From Torymus aiolomorphi (Eukaryota > Arthropoda > Insecta > Hymenoptera > Torymidae), in the NCBI GenBank assembly GCA_036365515.1, contig CM070874.1, positions 167,523,297-167,587,296 of the forward strand: a DNA stretch of 64,000 nucleotides. Direction: 5' to 3'. Below the pieces are notes generated by a model. It was given only the letters and a program-made list of their open reading frames with translations. It had not been told where the DNA came from and did no database searches. Made by a program: the position numbers and the translations under genes. This document shows, piece by piece, positions 1-12,402 of this stretch (position 1 is the stretch's first letter; every line of letters starts with the position of its first letter).

Positions 1-1
1 T

Positions 2-677
2 AGAGAAACTACTTTAACAACGTGGTTTAAATTAAACAAAATCGATCAGTTTGCGAAAAATATAAAATATGTTGAAATTCCTCGATATTATGGATTTACC
101 AAATCTAAAGTATGGAAACGTAGAGAACGAAATAAACAATTTGATGCGATTGGGCGATTAAATATTGTTTCACCTAAAGATAATGAAAGATTTTTTCTTA
201 AATTACTGTTGAACCGCATAAAATGTGCTACTTTTTTTAAAGATTTACGAACATTTAATAACGTCTCATATGAAACATATAAAGAAGCAGCACTTACTAT
301 GGGTTTAATAAAAGATGATTCCCAAATTTATATTATTTTTGATGAAGCAAGTACTATCATGCTTCCTTTTCAATTACATAAATTCTTTGCATGGTTTATC
401 TTAGCTGAAATTATTCAAGGTAACTTAATTTGGAATAAATTAAAAAAATTTTTTACTGAAGATTTTAAAGAAAATAAAGAAAATAATGCTTTGTCACACA
501 TTCAAAATATCTTACAAACTGAAGATAAAAGTTGTAAAGATTATAGTTTACCTGAACCAACAATAAATAGTATCGAAGAAAGTCCTGAAAATTTAGCAAA
601 CAGAAAAAATCTTTTTGAAATTTTGTTTAATCAATTAACTACTAATCAAAGATTAATTTTTAATGAAATTATAACTA
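2..677 (+). pseudogene. Helitron helicase, N-proximal fragment (partial at window edge)
   Basis: Open from base 2 without a start, so the 5' part is off the window. The translation has the order typical of Helitron helicases just upstream of the ATPase core: a segment with FFLKLLLNRIKCATFFKDLR, then FNNVSYETYKEAALTMGL, then LTTNQRLIFNEI immediately before the expected Walker A region. The protein would unwind DNA during rolling-circle transposition in the nucleus. The reading stops where PLE-1 entered; the gene resumes at 3624 with the Walker A motif. The frame is otherwise undamaged here. Confidence 0.85.
657..677. repeat. Target-site duplication of PLE-1, left copy
   Basis: TTTTTAATGA followed by AATTATAACTA recurs at 3602-3624 with two extra bases (GA). 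Both copies encode the same helicase residues (FNE), so the duplicated sequence belongs to the target gene, not to the inserted element. Confidence 0.75.
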
Positions 678-1344
678 TCAACTGATAAGAATTTTTCCAT
701 CGGTCTTACAGTCTTACAAATTAAATTAAAATAATTAATATTTATGGCAGTCAGATTGCCCTTGTTTATAATCACCCCCGCAGAATCTGAAATAAAAACT
801 TAATTAAATTCTGGAAAAAACTTTGTTAGCAAAGGACGATCTGACTGCCCACCACCACCACATTGTCCGACGTTTCGAGCCTGCTCCGGCTCCTCCTCAG
901 GGACTGAAATAAAACCCGCGATACACCTCCTTATATACCATGCACCCATACCCCCTTCTTTTCTCTTACCCCACCACCCTCCACATTTCCCTCTCCAACT
1001 TGCCATTCTCACTTAAATTAATAAAGAATGATAAATGTTATCTAATTTACTTGACTCTATCATTAAATTTACATTATTCCGATTTCTTAGAATGTGAATA
1101 CTTTCAAGGCTTTCCCTCTTATATTTATTCTTAATCCCCTGTTCCAAAATATCCACACTCCCAAAATCGAAAGAATGCAAACTATTTAAACAATGTTCTT
1201 TCAAACTCGATGTACAACTTGAGCTGCGTAAACTATATTGATGTTCATATATTCTCTTTTTCAAATATCTACCCGTTTGACCAATATAACAACCATTACA
1301 ATCCCTACAATTAATTTTATAAACAACTCCCGATTTCAAACATT
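678..1344. repeat. PLE-1 inverted repeat, left arm
   Basis: Reverse complement of about 2908-3573 with only scattered differences. It includes the 3' half of the GIY-YIG coding region, the stop codon, the untranslated tail and a hammerhead-like motif. Small frames within the arm mirror each other on the two sides and are not separate genes. Confidence 0.9.
866..902 (-). ncRNA. Hammerhead-ribozyme-like motif in PLE-1 tail (left arm)
   Basis: On the minus strand: CTGAGGA, one G, stem GAGCC, loop, GGCTC, GAAAC, GTC. This matches the CUGANGA / stem II / GAAA core with a near-absent stem III, the minimal type described for Penelope-like elements. One unpaired G before stem II makes activity uncertain. 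Confidence 0.6.
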
Positions 1345-3013
1345 TATCATCCTTGTCTTTACAATTACTAAATAACCTTTCTAAATTATTATCATTTCTA
1401 AAGAAAACTTGAATATTATGTTTACTAAAAACCCTTCTAATCCTTTCCGACAAACCTCTAACATATAGTAAACTAAAATATGCATTCTTTCCATTTCTAT
1501 TCCTTGTTTGATTATCTACCCGCTGCTTCAATCCACCATTATAAATTTCCCACACTCTCTCATCAATCATTTTATCAATAAATTTTACGGGATAACTATT
1601 TTTAAAAAATGTTTCTCTAACTAAATTTAAATTCTTTTTCCTAAAATCTTTATGTGACAATTTAATTGCTCTGTCAATGACACCTTTGATCGCACCTGTC
1701 TTGTTTCCGAATTGGTGGTGAGAATCAAAATTTAAAAATCTACCTGACCATGTAGGTTTTCTATACCAATCTAATTTCACTCTATTATTATTACCTCTAA
1801 TGACTCTAATATCTAACAAACTCAATTGATAATCTTTCTCAACTTCTTTTGTGAATTTAATTCTATCATGGATAGAATTAAACACATCCACCATTTCATC
1901 CACAAAACATTCTGGTACAACTGCAAAAATGTCATCAACATATCTTTTAAAAATAATTGGCTGAAAAACCAACTTAGACAAAGCAATACTTTCCAATTTT
2001 TCCATTACTAAATTGGCTATAACAGGTGACAAAGGTGATCCCATTGGACAACCATATCTTTGTTCATATAGACTATTATCAAAAGAAAAAATTGTGTTTT
2101 TAAAAACCAAATTAAGTGCCTTTATAAATTCATCTTTTGTTAAACTAGTATGTACTTTAACTTCAGACCATTTATCTTGTATAATATCATTCAACAACTC
2201 TAAAGGTATATTTGTAAACAAAGATACTACATCCAATGAAACCATCCTATGATCATTCGGAATAATAATATCTTTCATTATACCATAAAAACTCCAACTA
2301 TCTTTAATATATGAATTTGTTTTACCCACTATCTTGAACAATATATTAGACAAAAATCTAGCAAGTCTATACGTCGGAAAATTTATCGATGATATTATTA
2401 TTCTATATGTCAACTGTTCTTTGTGAATCTTAGGAAGCCCATAACATTTAGCTACAGTGCCATTTTCACATTTTAAATATTTAAACATACTATCTTTAAT
2501 ATAAGCTTTTGTTTTCCAATGCATCAATAATTCTTTCAATTTATCTTGTAGTCTATTGATATGTGGATTCCTAATTTTCACATAAGTGGTATCATCCTCC
2601 AACATAAGTTGAATTTTATTAATATAATCCCTTTTATCTGAAACTACAGTTACATTTCCTTTATCTGCTTTTTGGAAGATCATATTCGGATTCTCTCTCA
2701 AGAATTTCTTCGTTATTTTTAATTCATGGAATAAATTACTGTTCAAATAATTATCAAATCTATGTTCTCTTTTAAAATTATCAACAACTTTAACTAAAGA
2801 ACTCCTACATTCTTTTTTAAACTCCAGATTAAAACTACTCATACTACTTTCTACCTCAGCGATGATATTCTTGATCGGAAGAGATTTACTTGAATATGAA
2901 TACTTGAATGTTTGAAATCGGGAGTTGTTTATAAAATTAATTGTAGGGATTGTAATGGTTGTTATATTGGTCAAACGGGTAGATATTTGAAAAAGAGAAT
3001 ATATGAACATCAA
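1013..3013 (-). pseudogene. PLE-1 reverse transcriptase with GIY-YIG endonuclease (5'-truncated)
   Basis: Encodes the catalytic protein of a Penelope-like retroelement, which copies element RNA at a nick in the target DNA. RT motifs are visible in order: QKADKGN near residues 114-120, LDVVSLFTN near 260-268 with the first catalytic Asp, MGSPLSP near 324-330, and RYVDD with YVDD at 358-361. The C-terminal GIY-YIG nuclease starts near residue 561 (VVYKINC, CYIGQTGR, then EHQ). The frame is open for 666 residues, but about the first 35 are read through the inverted right arm and are not genuine protein; true homology begins near base 2907. Full-length family proteins have a longer N-terminus, so this copy is truncated and presumably inactive. 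Confidence 0.88.
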
Positions 3014-3238
3014 TATAGTTTACGCAGCTTAAGTTGTACATCGGGTTTGAAAGAACATTGTTTAAATAGTTTGCATTCTTTCGATTTTGGGAGTGTGGAT
3101 ATTTTGGAACAGGGGATTAAGAATAAATATAAGAGGGAAAGCCTTGAAAGTATTCACATTCTAAGAAATCGGAATAATGTAAATTTAATGATAGAGTCAA
3201 GTAAATTAGATAACATTTATCATTCTTTATTAATTTAA
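2912..3238 (+). pseudogene. GIY-YIG endonuclease fragment duplicated in the PLE-1 right arm
   Basis: Repeats the last ~106 residues of the minus-strand PLE-1 protein (VVYKINC, YIGQTGR, EHQYSLR through to the C-terminus) with two or three substitutions. It has no RT domain of its own and no start of its own. It is a by-product of the inverted partial copy. Confidence 0.85.
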
Positions 3239-3344
3239 GTGAGAATGGCAAGTTGGAGAGGGGAATGTGGAGGGTGGTGGGGTAAGAGAAAAGAAGGGGG
3301 TATGGGTGCATGGTATATAAGGAGGTGTATCGCGGGTTTTATTT

Positions 3345-3385
3345 CAGTCCCTGAGGAGGAGCCGGAGCAGGCTCGAAACGTCGGA
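3345..3385 (+). ncRNA. Hammerhead-ribozyme-like motif in PLE-1 tail (right arm)
   Basis: CTGAGGA at 3351-3357, stem II GAGCC (3359-3363) with GGCTC (3370-3374), GAAA at 3375-3378, then CGTC. Same motif as in the left arm, in the opposite orientation. Confidence 0.6.
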
Positions 3386-3601
3386 CAATGTGGTGGTGGT
3401 GGGCAGTCAGATCGTCCTTTGCTAACAAAGTTTTTTCCAGAATTTAATTAAGTTTTTATTTCAGATTCTGCGGGGGTGATTATAAACAAGGGCAATCTGA
3501 CTGCCATAAATATGAATTATTTTAATTTAATTTGTAAGACTGTAAGACCGATGGAAAAATTCTTATCAGTTGATATTAAATTGCAGTCGACATAAGTAAT
3601 A

Positions 3602-3624
3602 TTTTTAATGAGAAATTATAACTA
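3602..3624. repeat. Target-site duplication of PLE-1, right copy
   Basis: TTTTTAATGAG followed by AAATTATAACTA, matching 657-677 apart from a 2-bp indel. The helicase reading resumes immediately after it. Confidence 0.75.
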
Positions 3625-4443
3625 ACAAAAATAAAATTTATTTTATTGATGAACCTGGAGGTTCAGGAAAAACTTTCATATACAAGACTTTAATATATCA
3701 TTTGTTATCTTTGAATAAAAAAATTTTATCTATGGCTTGGACAGGAATCGCATCTATTTTATTACCTAGAGGAATGACAAGTCATCGTACTTTTAGACTT
3801 CCTTTAGATTTAAACAGTATTGAAAGTGCTTTTCTAAAATTAGAATCAGATAAAAAAAATACGGGAAGTAGATATTATAGTTTGGGATGAAGCATCCCAA
3901 AAAAAGCTTTGGAAATTGTTGATCAAGCACTTAAAGATATATGTTACAGTGATTTTCCATTTGGTGGTAAATTGATAGTATTAAGAGGCGATTTTAGACA
4001 AATTCTGCCAGTCTTAAAATATGGTTACCGAGACAGTATAGTACAGGACACAATCAAATTTTCTCATTTATGGCCTCTCTTTAAAGTTTTAAAATTAACT
4101 GAAAATATTCGCTCAAAAAATAAAAAATTTGTTTCATTTTTATTAGTTAGGTGAAGGTAAAATGAATCCATTTATAGTTCCAAATAAATGGAAGACCGAA
4201 AATGTATGTAATAAAATTTATGATGATATCAATCTCGAAAATTCCGTAGATCGTATAATATTAGCTCCACATAATGACGATACTAAACTTATAAATAATA
4301 AAGTTTTGAACTTATTACATGGTAAAATACATACATATTATAGTTTAGATTACGCAACTCACAAAGGAGTTGATCAAACAGATGAAATTATACACTTAAA
4401 TTACCCAATAGAAATGCTTAATAATATTAGAGAAGTTAAGTAA
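3624..4443 (+). pseudogene. Helitron helicase, ATPase core (Walker A/B), frameshifted
   Basis: Continuation of the helicase broken at 677. The Walker A motif GGSGKT is at 3657-3674, followed by AWTGIASILLP and TSHRTFRLP, typical of PIF1/Helitron helicases. The frame then shifts twice near 3870-3905, around the segment that would carry the Walker B motif (IIVWDEAS), probably through single-base loss in an A-run. It resumes with GGKLIVLRGDFRQILPV, and after a further break near 4155, with IILAPHNDD. It ends at 4443, where PLE-2 entered. Not translatable as one protein. Confidence 0.88.
4426..4435. repeat. Target-site duplication of PLE-2, left copy
   Basis: ATTAGAGAAG, repeated exactly at 12831-12840. 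Both copies lie in helicase coding sequence (NIRE), so the 8.4 kb between them is one insertion block. Confidence 0.85.
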
Positions 4444-4860
4444 GTTAGGAAGCTGATGGTTCTACTGCCTAGGTAGTAATTAAATAAAAACAAAAGTTTT
4501 TAAAAAATTTATTCCGACGTTTCGGACGGTTTATTTCCGTCCCTTTTCAAGGTCTGTGAAAATACACACGAAATACAAGTTTATTAACATAAAAAAAGAC
4601 ACTAAAATTGATAAACACTCGCTTAACAACACTTACCAAAAAACTATATATACAAATATAAATAAGTGGACACAATAAGAGACCACTAGTCAAAGTGAGA
4701 CGGCGCACGCAATTTCCCAGTATTTATCATCTCTAGAGTATGCATAGGAGGGGTAAGAACTACGAAACACTTTAGCCATAAATACACAATAAGATATGTA
4801 AACCTATAATAGTAAGCCTTGTTTATATCAACTTATTATTATTAATAAAAATGTTATAAT
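4436..4860 (-). repeat. PLE-2 terminal segment (pseudo-LTR), copy 1
   Basis: About 0.42 kb of 3' untranslated sequence, also found at 7679-8110 (direct) and at 9165-9545 and 12402-12830 (inverted). It contains the hammerhead-like motif. The copies differ by a few substitutions only. Confidence 0.85.
4514..4552 (-). ncRNA. Degenerate hammerhead-like motif, PLE-2 copy 1
   Basis: Minus strand: TTGAAAA in place of CTGANGA, one G, stem GGACGG / CCGTCC with a 7-nt loop, GAAAC, GTCGG. Stem II and the GAAAC-GTC half are perfect; the CUGANGA half has two mismatches. Confidence 0.45.
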
Positions 4861-7400
4861 CTGACTTCAAAAAATTAGTGTCAAACTGTCTATTCAAACT
4901 ATTGCATTGGGAATGGATATGTAGCATTTCAGATAGTAATCTTTTCTGTAAATTAGGCTCTTGATCTTATATTTTAATATTTTTGAAATCGATTTTATGA
5001 TTAGTATTCGCTATATGTCCGTGTAAAACTGACATGTCTCTCTTAAATTTACAATCGCTAACATGTTCTTTGCTTCTTACAATCAATTTTCGAGAAGTTT
5101 GTCCCACGTACGACGCATCACAATCGCAACAATTAATTTTGTATACAACTTGAGATTTTTCATTTTTATGGTATCTATCTTTTTCTAGTCTAATTATATG
5201 ATTGAATTTATTGGAGATTGAATTATTCATAATTAAGTTGTAACACTTACAGATATTTTTTAATTCCGGGTTGATATATTTAATAAATGGGAAAACTAAA
5301 ATGCTATTAAAATTTATGTTCTTAGAATTACAAGTATTTTTATTATTATTTTTAATATGTAATATACGTTTATTGATATGTTTATTAATGAAATCCATAG
5401 GATAATCATTCTCCAATAATAAATCTCTAATTAGATTAAGATTCTTATCATGGAAGTGTGTATCAGCTAAATTAATACATTTGTCAACTAAAGAACATAT
5501 TATACCAATCTTATTACTAATCGGGTGGTGAGAATTAAAATTTAGAAATCTACCAGAAAAAGTTGGTTTGCTATACCAATCCGTGGAAATTTTTTGTTCG
5601 TTATGAATAATAAGAAGATCTAGAAAACTTATTTTATTGTTGCTTGGTGTCTCGACTGTAAATTGTAAATTCTTATCAAAACTATTAAATAAATTTGCTG
5701 TATAATCTATCATATTCGCAGGAACACATACAATAATATCATCCACATATCTATAGTAAAACGGTACAGGAAAGCAAATTTTTGATAAGGCTTGATTTTC
5801 TAAGTCTTCCATGACAATATCAACTAAGATTGGACTTAAGGGGTTGCCCATGGCAGCTCCAAATATTTGTTTGTAAAAAGTGTGATTAAATACAAAGTAA
5901 TTGTTGTGTAGGATAAACCTAAGAACATTTATGAATTCGCTACAGTTAAGTTCGCAAAGATTATACAATTGATTCCAACGTTTTTCTATTGAGTCGAAAA
6001 TTAAATAATCCGCAACATTTGTAAACAAACTAACAACGTCTAAGCTGATAATGGTATATCCAGCCGGTATAACTATGTTTTCAATTTTTTGTTTTAAGTC
6101 TAAACTATTATTAACGTGTGAATTAGGCCTTTTTAAATTGTTAAAGAGAAACTTAGCAAGCATTTTGGATAAATAATATGTAGGAGTGTTAATAGCAGAG
6201 ATTATCGGTCTAACAGGAAAATTGATCTTATGTATTTTAACGAGACCGTAAGCTCTGGCTATTGTACATTTATTCGAAATAGGTTGTAATTTTTGAAAAA
6301 ATGTTATTTGTCTTAGGTTTTTTATAAGTGCGTCTGTGTTTTTTTCCAAAGAAGGGAGAGGATTTTTCTTAACCATACAATAATATTTAGAGTCTGATAA
6401 TAAATTAATCATTTTTTCACCGTATTTTCGTTTATCAATAACAACAGTACTATTTCCTTTATCTGCTCGTGTTACTAAAAGATTATTGTCGTTCTTTAGA
6501 AATTCTTTTGTTCTTTTTAAATCGATCTTGAGCCTTTTATCGAAAAAATCTAAACTAAATTTTTTATTCTGATGTTTACTTAAAATATTCATAATCTTAT
6601 TTCTTATATTCTTAGAAAATTCAGAATCTACAGTTTTGTCATTTAAAAAGTATTCTAAGTTTTTTATAATTTCTAAAACATTATTATTCTCTAATTTCTC
6701 CGTGAAGTTGAATTTATCACCGAGCCTTAAAATGTCAATTACAAACGGAGGTAGTTGGACATTAGGAAGGTTCACTAACCATTTATCATTAGATATATTA
6801 TGCGAAAGTTTATTGACATGCGTATTGTTTTGGTTGAGGTCAATAGCCCTTGCGTTATATGAAGTATCAGATCTATATGTGTTTTTAGTTAAAACTGTAT
6901 TGTATCTTTGTAAATATAAATTTTCTAATTTACTATCGAGTTTCTCTTCAACTTTTTCCATTATAAACATTAGTTTTGTATTATAAAAATGCGTGAACAA
7001 GTTAGTCAGATTTGGATTCGTGTGTTTATTTAATAAGTTCTTAAAGTTCGATATTTTATTTATAAGAAATCTCTTATGGAGGTTTATGCCTGAAATCTCT
7101 ATATTTAAAATTCTTTTTTCGGTTATTCTAATAATTTTTTTCAGACTACGGAGTTCTTTACAAGAATGCATCCGAAGATAAGATAAATTTTTAGAACTAT
7201 TACTAATATGTGTCGGAATTAGATCATAAAATCTGCAATTTATTAAGAACTTACATTGGCAACACGATTTCTTATAATCGTAACACACTGAATTTATAAA
7301 AGAGTTTTTTTATAAAAAAACCAAACTTCTTAAAGATTAAGTGTAGAACATAACTCAGTTTAGAGTCTAATCTTTTTGTAAGAATTTCCTCTAAAACCAT
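4823..7400 (-). pseudogene. PLE-2 reverse transcriptase with GIY-YIG endonuclease (minus copy)
   Basis: The best-preserved PLE-2 protein gene. A 773-residue frame (7288 down to 4967) carries a Cys-rich N-terminus (KSCCQCKF), then RT motifs RADKGNS, LDVVSLFTN, GAAMGNPLSP and RYVDD, and a GIY-YIG domain at the C-terminus (VVYKINC, ASYVGQTSR, EHVSDC). Comparison with the plus-strand copy shows that the real start is the ATG at 7400-7398, separated from the open frame by a small deletion near 7275, and that the frame ends early at 4967 where a Leu codon has become TAA. The homologous C-terminus continues to the stop at 4825-4823. The catalytic YVDD is intact, but the gene has at least two disabling lesions. 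Confidence 0.87.
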
Positions 7401-7678
7401 CTTGAATAAAGAATGGCTATCAATTTAAAGTGTCGAAAATTTAAGTAATAAAACTTGCGTAAATATTAGTGACTCGCCATACAATATCTTGCCGGAAGTC
7501 AAAGAATCCTCCACTGTTAAGTTGTAGTCATCGATGAATGGCGATCCTCCAAAGTTAAGTTGTAGTCATCGATGAATGGAGTATATCCGAAGCACATTGA
7601 AAGTATATTAAAGGCCGTGTTAAGAACCCAACGGCGAAGTATATGTAGTTAATTGTCGCAAATGGCAGTCATAGTAGA
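7401..7678 (-). other. PLE-2 5' untranslated region
   Basis: Lies between the ATG of the minus copy and the second terminal segment, and is mirrored at 9546-9833 upstream of the plus copy. It contains a short internal duplication (GTTGTAGTCATCGATGAATG twice near 7520-7580). No coding sequence is seen. Confidence 0.6.
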
Positions 7679-8110
7679 AAGTTAAGTAAGTTAGGAAGCT
7701 GATGGTTCTACTGCCTAGGTAGTAATTAAATAAAAACAAAAGTTTTTAAAAAATTTATTCCGACGTTTCCGACGGTTTATTTCCGTCCCTTTTTAAGGTC
7801 TGTGAAAATACACACGAAATACAAGTTTATTAACATAAAAAAAGACACTAAAATTGATAAACACTCGCTTAACAACACTTACCAAAAAACTATATATACA
7901 AATATAAATAAGTGGACACAATAAGAGACCACTAGTCAAAGTGAGACGGCGCACGCAATTTCCCAGTATTTATCATCTCTAGAGTATGTATAGGAGGGGT
8001 AAGAACTACGAAAGACTTTAGCCATAAATACACAATAAGATATATAAACCTATAATAGTAAGCCTTGTTTATATCAACTTATTATTATTAATAAAAATTT
8101 TATAATCTGA
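7679..8110 (-). repeat. PLE-2 terminal segment (pseudo-LTR), copy 2
   Basis: Same orientation as copy 1, upstream of the minus-strand gene, as expected for a tandem partial copy. Its hammerhead-like motif (7760-7798) has lost part of stem II pairing: GTTTCC replaces GTTTCG. Confidence 0.85.
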
Positions 8111-8111
8111 C

Positions 8112-9165
8112 ACTATTTAATCACACTTTTTACAAACAAATATTTGGAGCTGCCATGGGCAACTCCTTAAGTCCAATCTTAGCTGATATTGTCATGGAGG
8201 ACTTAGAAAATCAAGCCTTATCAAAAATTTGCTTTCCTGTACCGTTTTACTATAGATATGTTGATGATATTATTGTATGTGTTCCTGCGAATATGATAGA
8301 TTATACAGCAAATTTATTTAATAGTTTTGATAAGAATTTACAATTTACAGTCGAGACACCAAGCAACAATAAAATAAGTTTTCTAGATCTTCTTATTATT
8401 CATAACGATTGGTATAGCAAACCAACTTTTTCTGGTAGATTTCTAAATTTTAATTCTCACCACCCGATTAGTAATAAGATTGGTATAATATGTTCTTTAG
8501 TTGACAAATGTATTAATTTAGCTGATACACACTTCCATGATAAGAATCTTAATCTAATTAGAGATTTATTATTGGAGAATGATTATCCTATGGATTTCAT
8601 TAATAAACATATCAATAAACGTATATTACATATTAAAAATAATAATAAAAATACTTGTAATTCTAAGAACATAAATTTTAATAGCATTTTAGTTTTCCCA
8701 TTTATTAAATATATCAACCCGGAATTAAAAAATATCGGTAAGTGTTACAACTTAATTATGATTAATTCAATCTCCAATAAATTCAATCATATAATTAGAC
8801 TAGAAAAAGATAGATACCATAAAAATGAAAAATCTCAAGTTGTATACAAAATTAATTGTTGCGATTGTGATGCGTCGTACGTGGGACAAACTTCTCGAAA
8901 ATTGATTGTAAGAAGCAAAGAACATGTTAGCGATTGTAAATTTAAGAGAGACAAGTCAGTTTTACACGGACATATAGCGAATACTAATCATAAAATCGAT
9001 TTCAAAAATATTAAAATTTTAGATCAAGAGCCTAATTTACAGAAAAGATTACTATCTGAAATGCTACATATCCATTCCCAATGCTATAGTTTGAATAGAC
9101 AGTTTGACACTAATTTTTTGAAGTCAGATTATAAAATTTTTATTAATAATAATAAGTTGATATAA
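8112..9165 (+). pseudogene. PLE-2 5'-truncated RT/GIY-YIG copy
   Basis: Starts within the RT domain just before GAAMGN and runs open through RYVDD and the whole GIY-YIG domain to the normal stop. Relative to its sisters it lacks six residues after LLIIHN. It contains no fingers region, so it cannot encode a functional RT. It is the truncated upstream member of a tandem pair in plus orientation; the next unit begins after the terminal segment at 9165-9545. Confidence 0.85.
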
Positions 9166-9545
9166 ACAAGGCTTACTATTATAGGTTTACATATCTTATT
9201 GTGTATTTATGGCTAAAGTGTTTCGTAGTTCTTACCCCTCCTATACATACTCTAGAGATGATAAATACTGGGAAATTGCGTGGGCCGTCTCACTTCGACT
9301 AGTGGTCTCTTATTGTGTCCACTTATTTATATTTGTATATATAGTTTTTTGGTACGTGTTGTTAAGCGAGTGTTTATCAATTTTAGTGTCTTTTTTTATG
9401 TTAATAAACTTGTATTTCGTGTGTATTTTCACAGACCTTGAAAAGGGACGGAAATAAACCGTCCGAAACGTCGGAATAAATTTTTTAAAAACTTTTGTTT
9501 TTATTTAATTACTACCTAGGCAGTAGAACCATCAGCTTCCTAACT
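9165..9545 (+). repeat. PLE-2 terminal segment (pseudo-LTR), copy 3
   Basis: Inverted relative to copies 1 and 2. It sits between the truncated and the longer plus-strand units. The hammerhead-like motif is at 9437-9474, with an intact stem II and GAAACGTC. Confidence 0.85.
9437..9474 (+). ncRNA. Degenerate hammerhead-like motif, PLE-2 copy 3
   Basis: Stem II GGACGG (9446-9451) pairs with CCGTCC (9459-9464), then GAAAC and GTCGG. The upstream half reads TTGAAAA instead of CTGANGA. Confidence 0.45.
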
Positions 9546-9833
9546 TACTTAACTTTCTACTATGACTGCCATTTGCGACAATTAACTACATATACTTCGC
9601 CGTTGGGTTCTCAACACGGCCTTTAATATACTTTCAATGTGCTTCGGATATACTCCATTCATCGATGACTACAACTTAACTTTGGAGGATCGCCATTCAT
9701 CGATGACTACAACTTAACAGTGGAGGATTCTTTGACTTCCGGCAAGATATTGTATGGCGAGTCACTAATATTTACGCAAGTTTTATTACTTAAATTTTCG
9801 ACACTTTAAATTGATAGCCATTCTTTATTCAAG

Positions 9834-12402
9834 ATGGTTTTAGAGGAAATTCTTACAAAAAGATTAGACTCTAAACTGAGTTATGTTCTACACTTAATCT
9901 TTAAGAAGTTTGGTTTTTTTATAAAAAAACTCTTTTATAAATTCAGTGTGTTACTATACGATTATAAGAAATCGTGTTGCCAATGTAAGTTCTTAATAAA
10001 TTGCAGATTTTATGATCTAATTCCGACACATATTAGTAATAGTTCTAAAAATGTATCTTATCTTCGGATGCATTCTTGTAAAGAACTCCGTAGTCTGAAA
10101 AAAATTATTAGAATAACCGAAAAAGAATTTTAAATATAGAGATTTCAGACATAAACCTCCATAAGAGATTTCTTATAAATAAAATATCGAACTTTAAGAA
10201 CTTATTAAATAAACACACGAATCCAAATCTGATTAACTTGTTCACGCATTTTTATAATACAAAACTAATGTTTATAATGGAAAAAGTTGAAGAGAAACTC
10301 GATAGTAAATTAGAAAATTTATATTTACAAAGATACAATACAGTTTTAACTAAAAACACATATAGATCTGATACTTCATATAACGCAAGGGCTATTGACC
10401 TCAACCAAAACAATACGCATGTCGCATAATATATCTAATGATAAATGGTTAGTGAACCTTTCTAATGTCCAACTACCTCCGTTTGTAATTGACATTTTAA
10501 GGCTCGGTGATAAATTCAACTTCACGGAGTAATTAGAGAATAATAATGTTTTAGAAATTATAAAAAACTTAGAATACTTTTTAAATGACAAAACTGTAGA
10601 TTCTGAATTTTCTAAGAATATAAGAAATAAGATTATGAATATTTTAAGTAAACATCAGAATAAAAAGTTTAGTTTAGATTTTTTCGATAAAAGGCTCAAG
10701 ATCGATTTAAAAAGAACAAAAGAATTTCTAAAGAACGACAATAATCTTTTAGTAACACGAGCAGATAAAGGAAATAGTACTGTTGTTATTGATAAACGAA
10801 AATACGGTGAAAAAATGATTAATTTATTATCTAACTCTAAATATTATTGTATGGTTAAGAAAAATCCTCTCCCTTCTATGGAAAAAAACACAGACGCACT
10901 TATAAAAAACCTAAGACAAATAACATTTTTTCAAAAATTACAACCTATTTCGAATAAATGTACAATAGCCAGAGCTTACGGTCTCGTTAAAATACATAAG
11001 ATCAATTTTCCTGTTAGACCGATAATCTCTGCTATTAACACTCCTACATATTATTTATCCAAAATGCTTGCTAAGTTTCTCTTTAACAATTTAAAAAGGC
11101 CTAATTCACACGTTAATAATAGTTTAGACTTAAAACAAAAAATTGAAAACATAGTTATACCGGCTGGATATACCATTATCAGCTTAGACGTTGTTAGTTT
11201 GTTTACAAATGTTGCGGATTATTTAATTTTCGACTCAATAGAAAAACGTTGGAATCAATTGTATAATCTTTGCGAACTTAACTGTAGCGAATTCATAAAT
11301 GTTCTTAGGTTTATCCTACACAACAATTACTTTGTATTTAATCACACTTTTTACAAACAAATATTTGGAGCTGCCATGGGCAACCCCTTAAGTCCAATCT
11401 TAGCTGATATTGTCATGGAAGACTTAGAAAATCAAGCCTTATCAAAAATTTGCTTTCCTGTACCGTTTTACTATAGATATGTTGATGATATTATTGTATG
11501 TGTTCCTGCGAATATGATAGATTATACAGCAAATTTATTTAATAGTTTTGATAAGAATTTACAATTTACAGTCGAGACACCAAGCAACAATAAAATGTTT
11601 TCTAGATCTTCTTATTATTCATAACGAACAAAAAATTTCCACGGATTGGTATAGGAAACCAACTTTTTCTGGTAGATTTCTAAATTTTAATTCTCACCAC
11701 CCGATTAGTAATAAGATTGGTATAATATGTTCTTTAGTTGACAAATGTATTAATTTAGCTGATACACACTTCCATGATAAGAATCTTAATCTAATTAGAG
11801 ATTTATTATTGGAGAATGATTATCCTATGGATTTCATTAATAAACATATCAATAAACGTATATTACATATTAAAAATAATAATAAAAATACTTGTAATTC
11901 TAAGAACATAAATTTTAATAGCATTTTAGTTTTCCCATTTATTAAATATATCAACCCGGAATTAAAAAATATCTGTAAGTGTTACAACTTAATTATGATT
12001 AATTCAATCTCCAATAAATTCAATCATATAATTAGACTAGGAAAATATAGATACCATAAAAATGAAAAATCTCAAGTTGTATACAAAATTAATTGTTGCG
12101 ATTGTGATGCGTCGTACGTGGGACAAACTTCTCGAAAATTGATTGTAAGAAGCAAAGAACATGTTAGCGATTGTAAATTTAAGAGAGACATGTCAGTTTT
12201 ACACGGACATATAGCGAATACTAATCATAAAATCGATTTCAAAAATATTAAAATTTTAGATCAAGAGCCTAATTTACAGAAAAGATTACTATCTGAAATG
12301 CTACACATCCATTCCCAATGCAATAGTTTGAATAGACAGTTTGACACTAATTTTTTGAAGTCAGATTATAAAATTTTTATTAATAATAATAAGTTGATAT
12401 AA
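9834..12402 (+). pseudogene. PLE-2 RT/GIY-YIG gene, plus copy, several lesions
   Basis: Covers the full protein from its ATG at 9834 (MVLEEILTKRL) to the normal stop. The frame is broken by a shift near 10130, an 11-bp loss near 10420, a Lys-to-stop change near 10530 and a 2-bp loss near 11594 between the RT palm and the GIY-YIG half. RADKGNS, LDVVSLFTN, GAAMGNPLSP and RYVDD are in the 10635-11624 segment; VVYKINC and YVGQTSR in the 11548-12402 segment. It is useful mainly because it shows the true N-terminus missing from the minus copy. Confidence 0.87.

Larger units (their letters stand above)
2908..3573. repeat. PLE-1 inverted repeat, right arm
   Basis: Plus-oriented duplicate of the element's 3' end, mirroring 678-1344. 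Its junction with the minus-strand copy falls inside the GIY-YIG coding sequence, so the arm is a partial copy rather than a true terminal repeat. Confidence 0.9.
678..3601. mobile_element. PLE-1: 5'-truncated Penelope-like element with inverted 3' end
   Basis: A 2.9-kb insertion within the Helitron helicase. The main copy is on the minus strand and encodes RT plus GIY-YIG endonuclease. Its 3' end, from inside the GIY-YIG region through the untranslated tail, is repeated in inverted orientation at the other side (about 678-1344 against 2908-3573). An imperfect ~21-bp TSD flanks the block. Inverted or partly tandem copies are common among Penelope-like elements. This copy lacks the N-terminal part of the RT protein. 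Confidence 0.88.

Noticed and set aside
2907..3013. N-terminal 35 residues of the PLE-1 frame (MMFIYSLFQI...)
   Set aside because: This part is the reverse complement of the right-arm GIY-YIG coding region and is not homologous to RT proteins.
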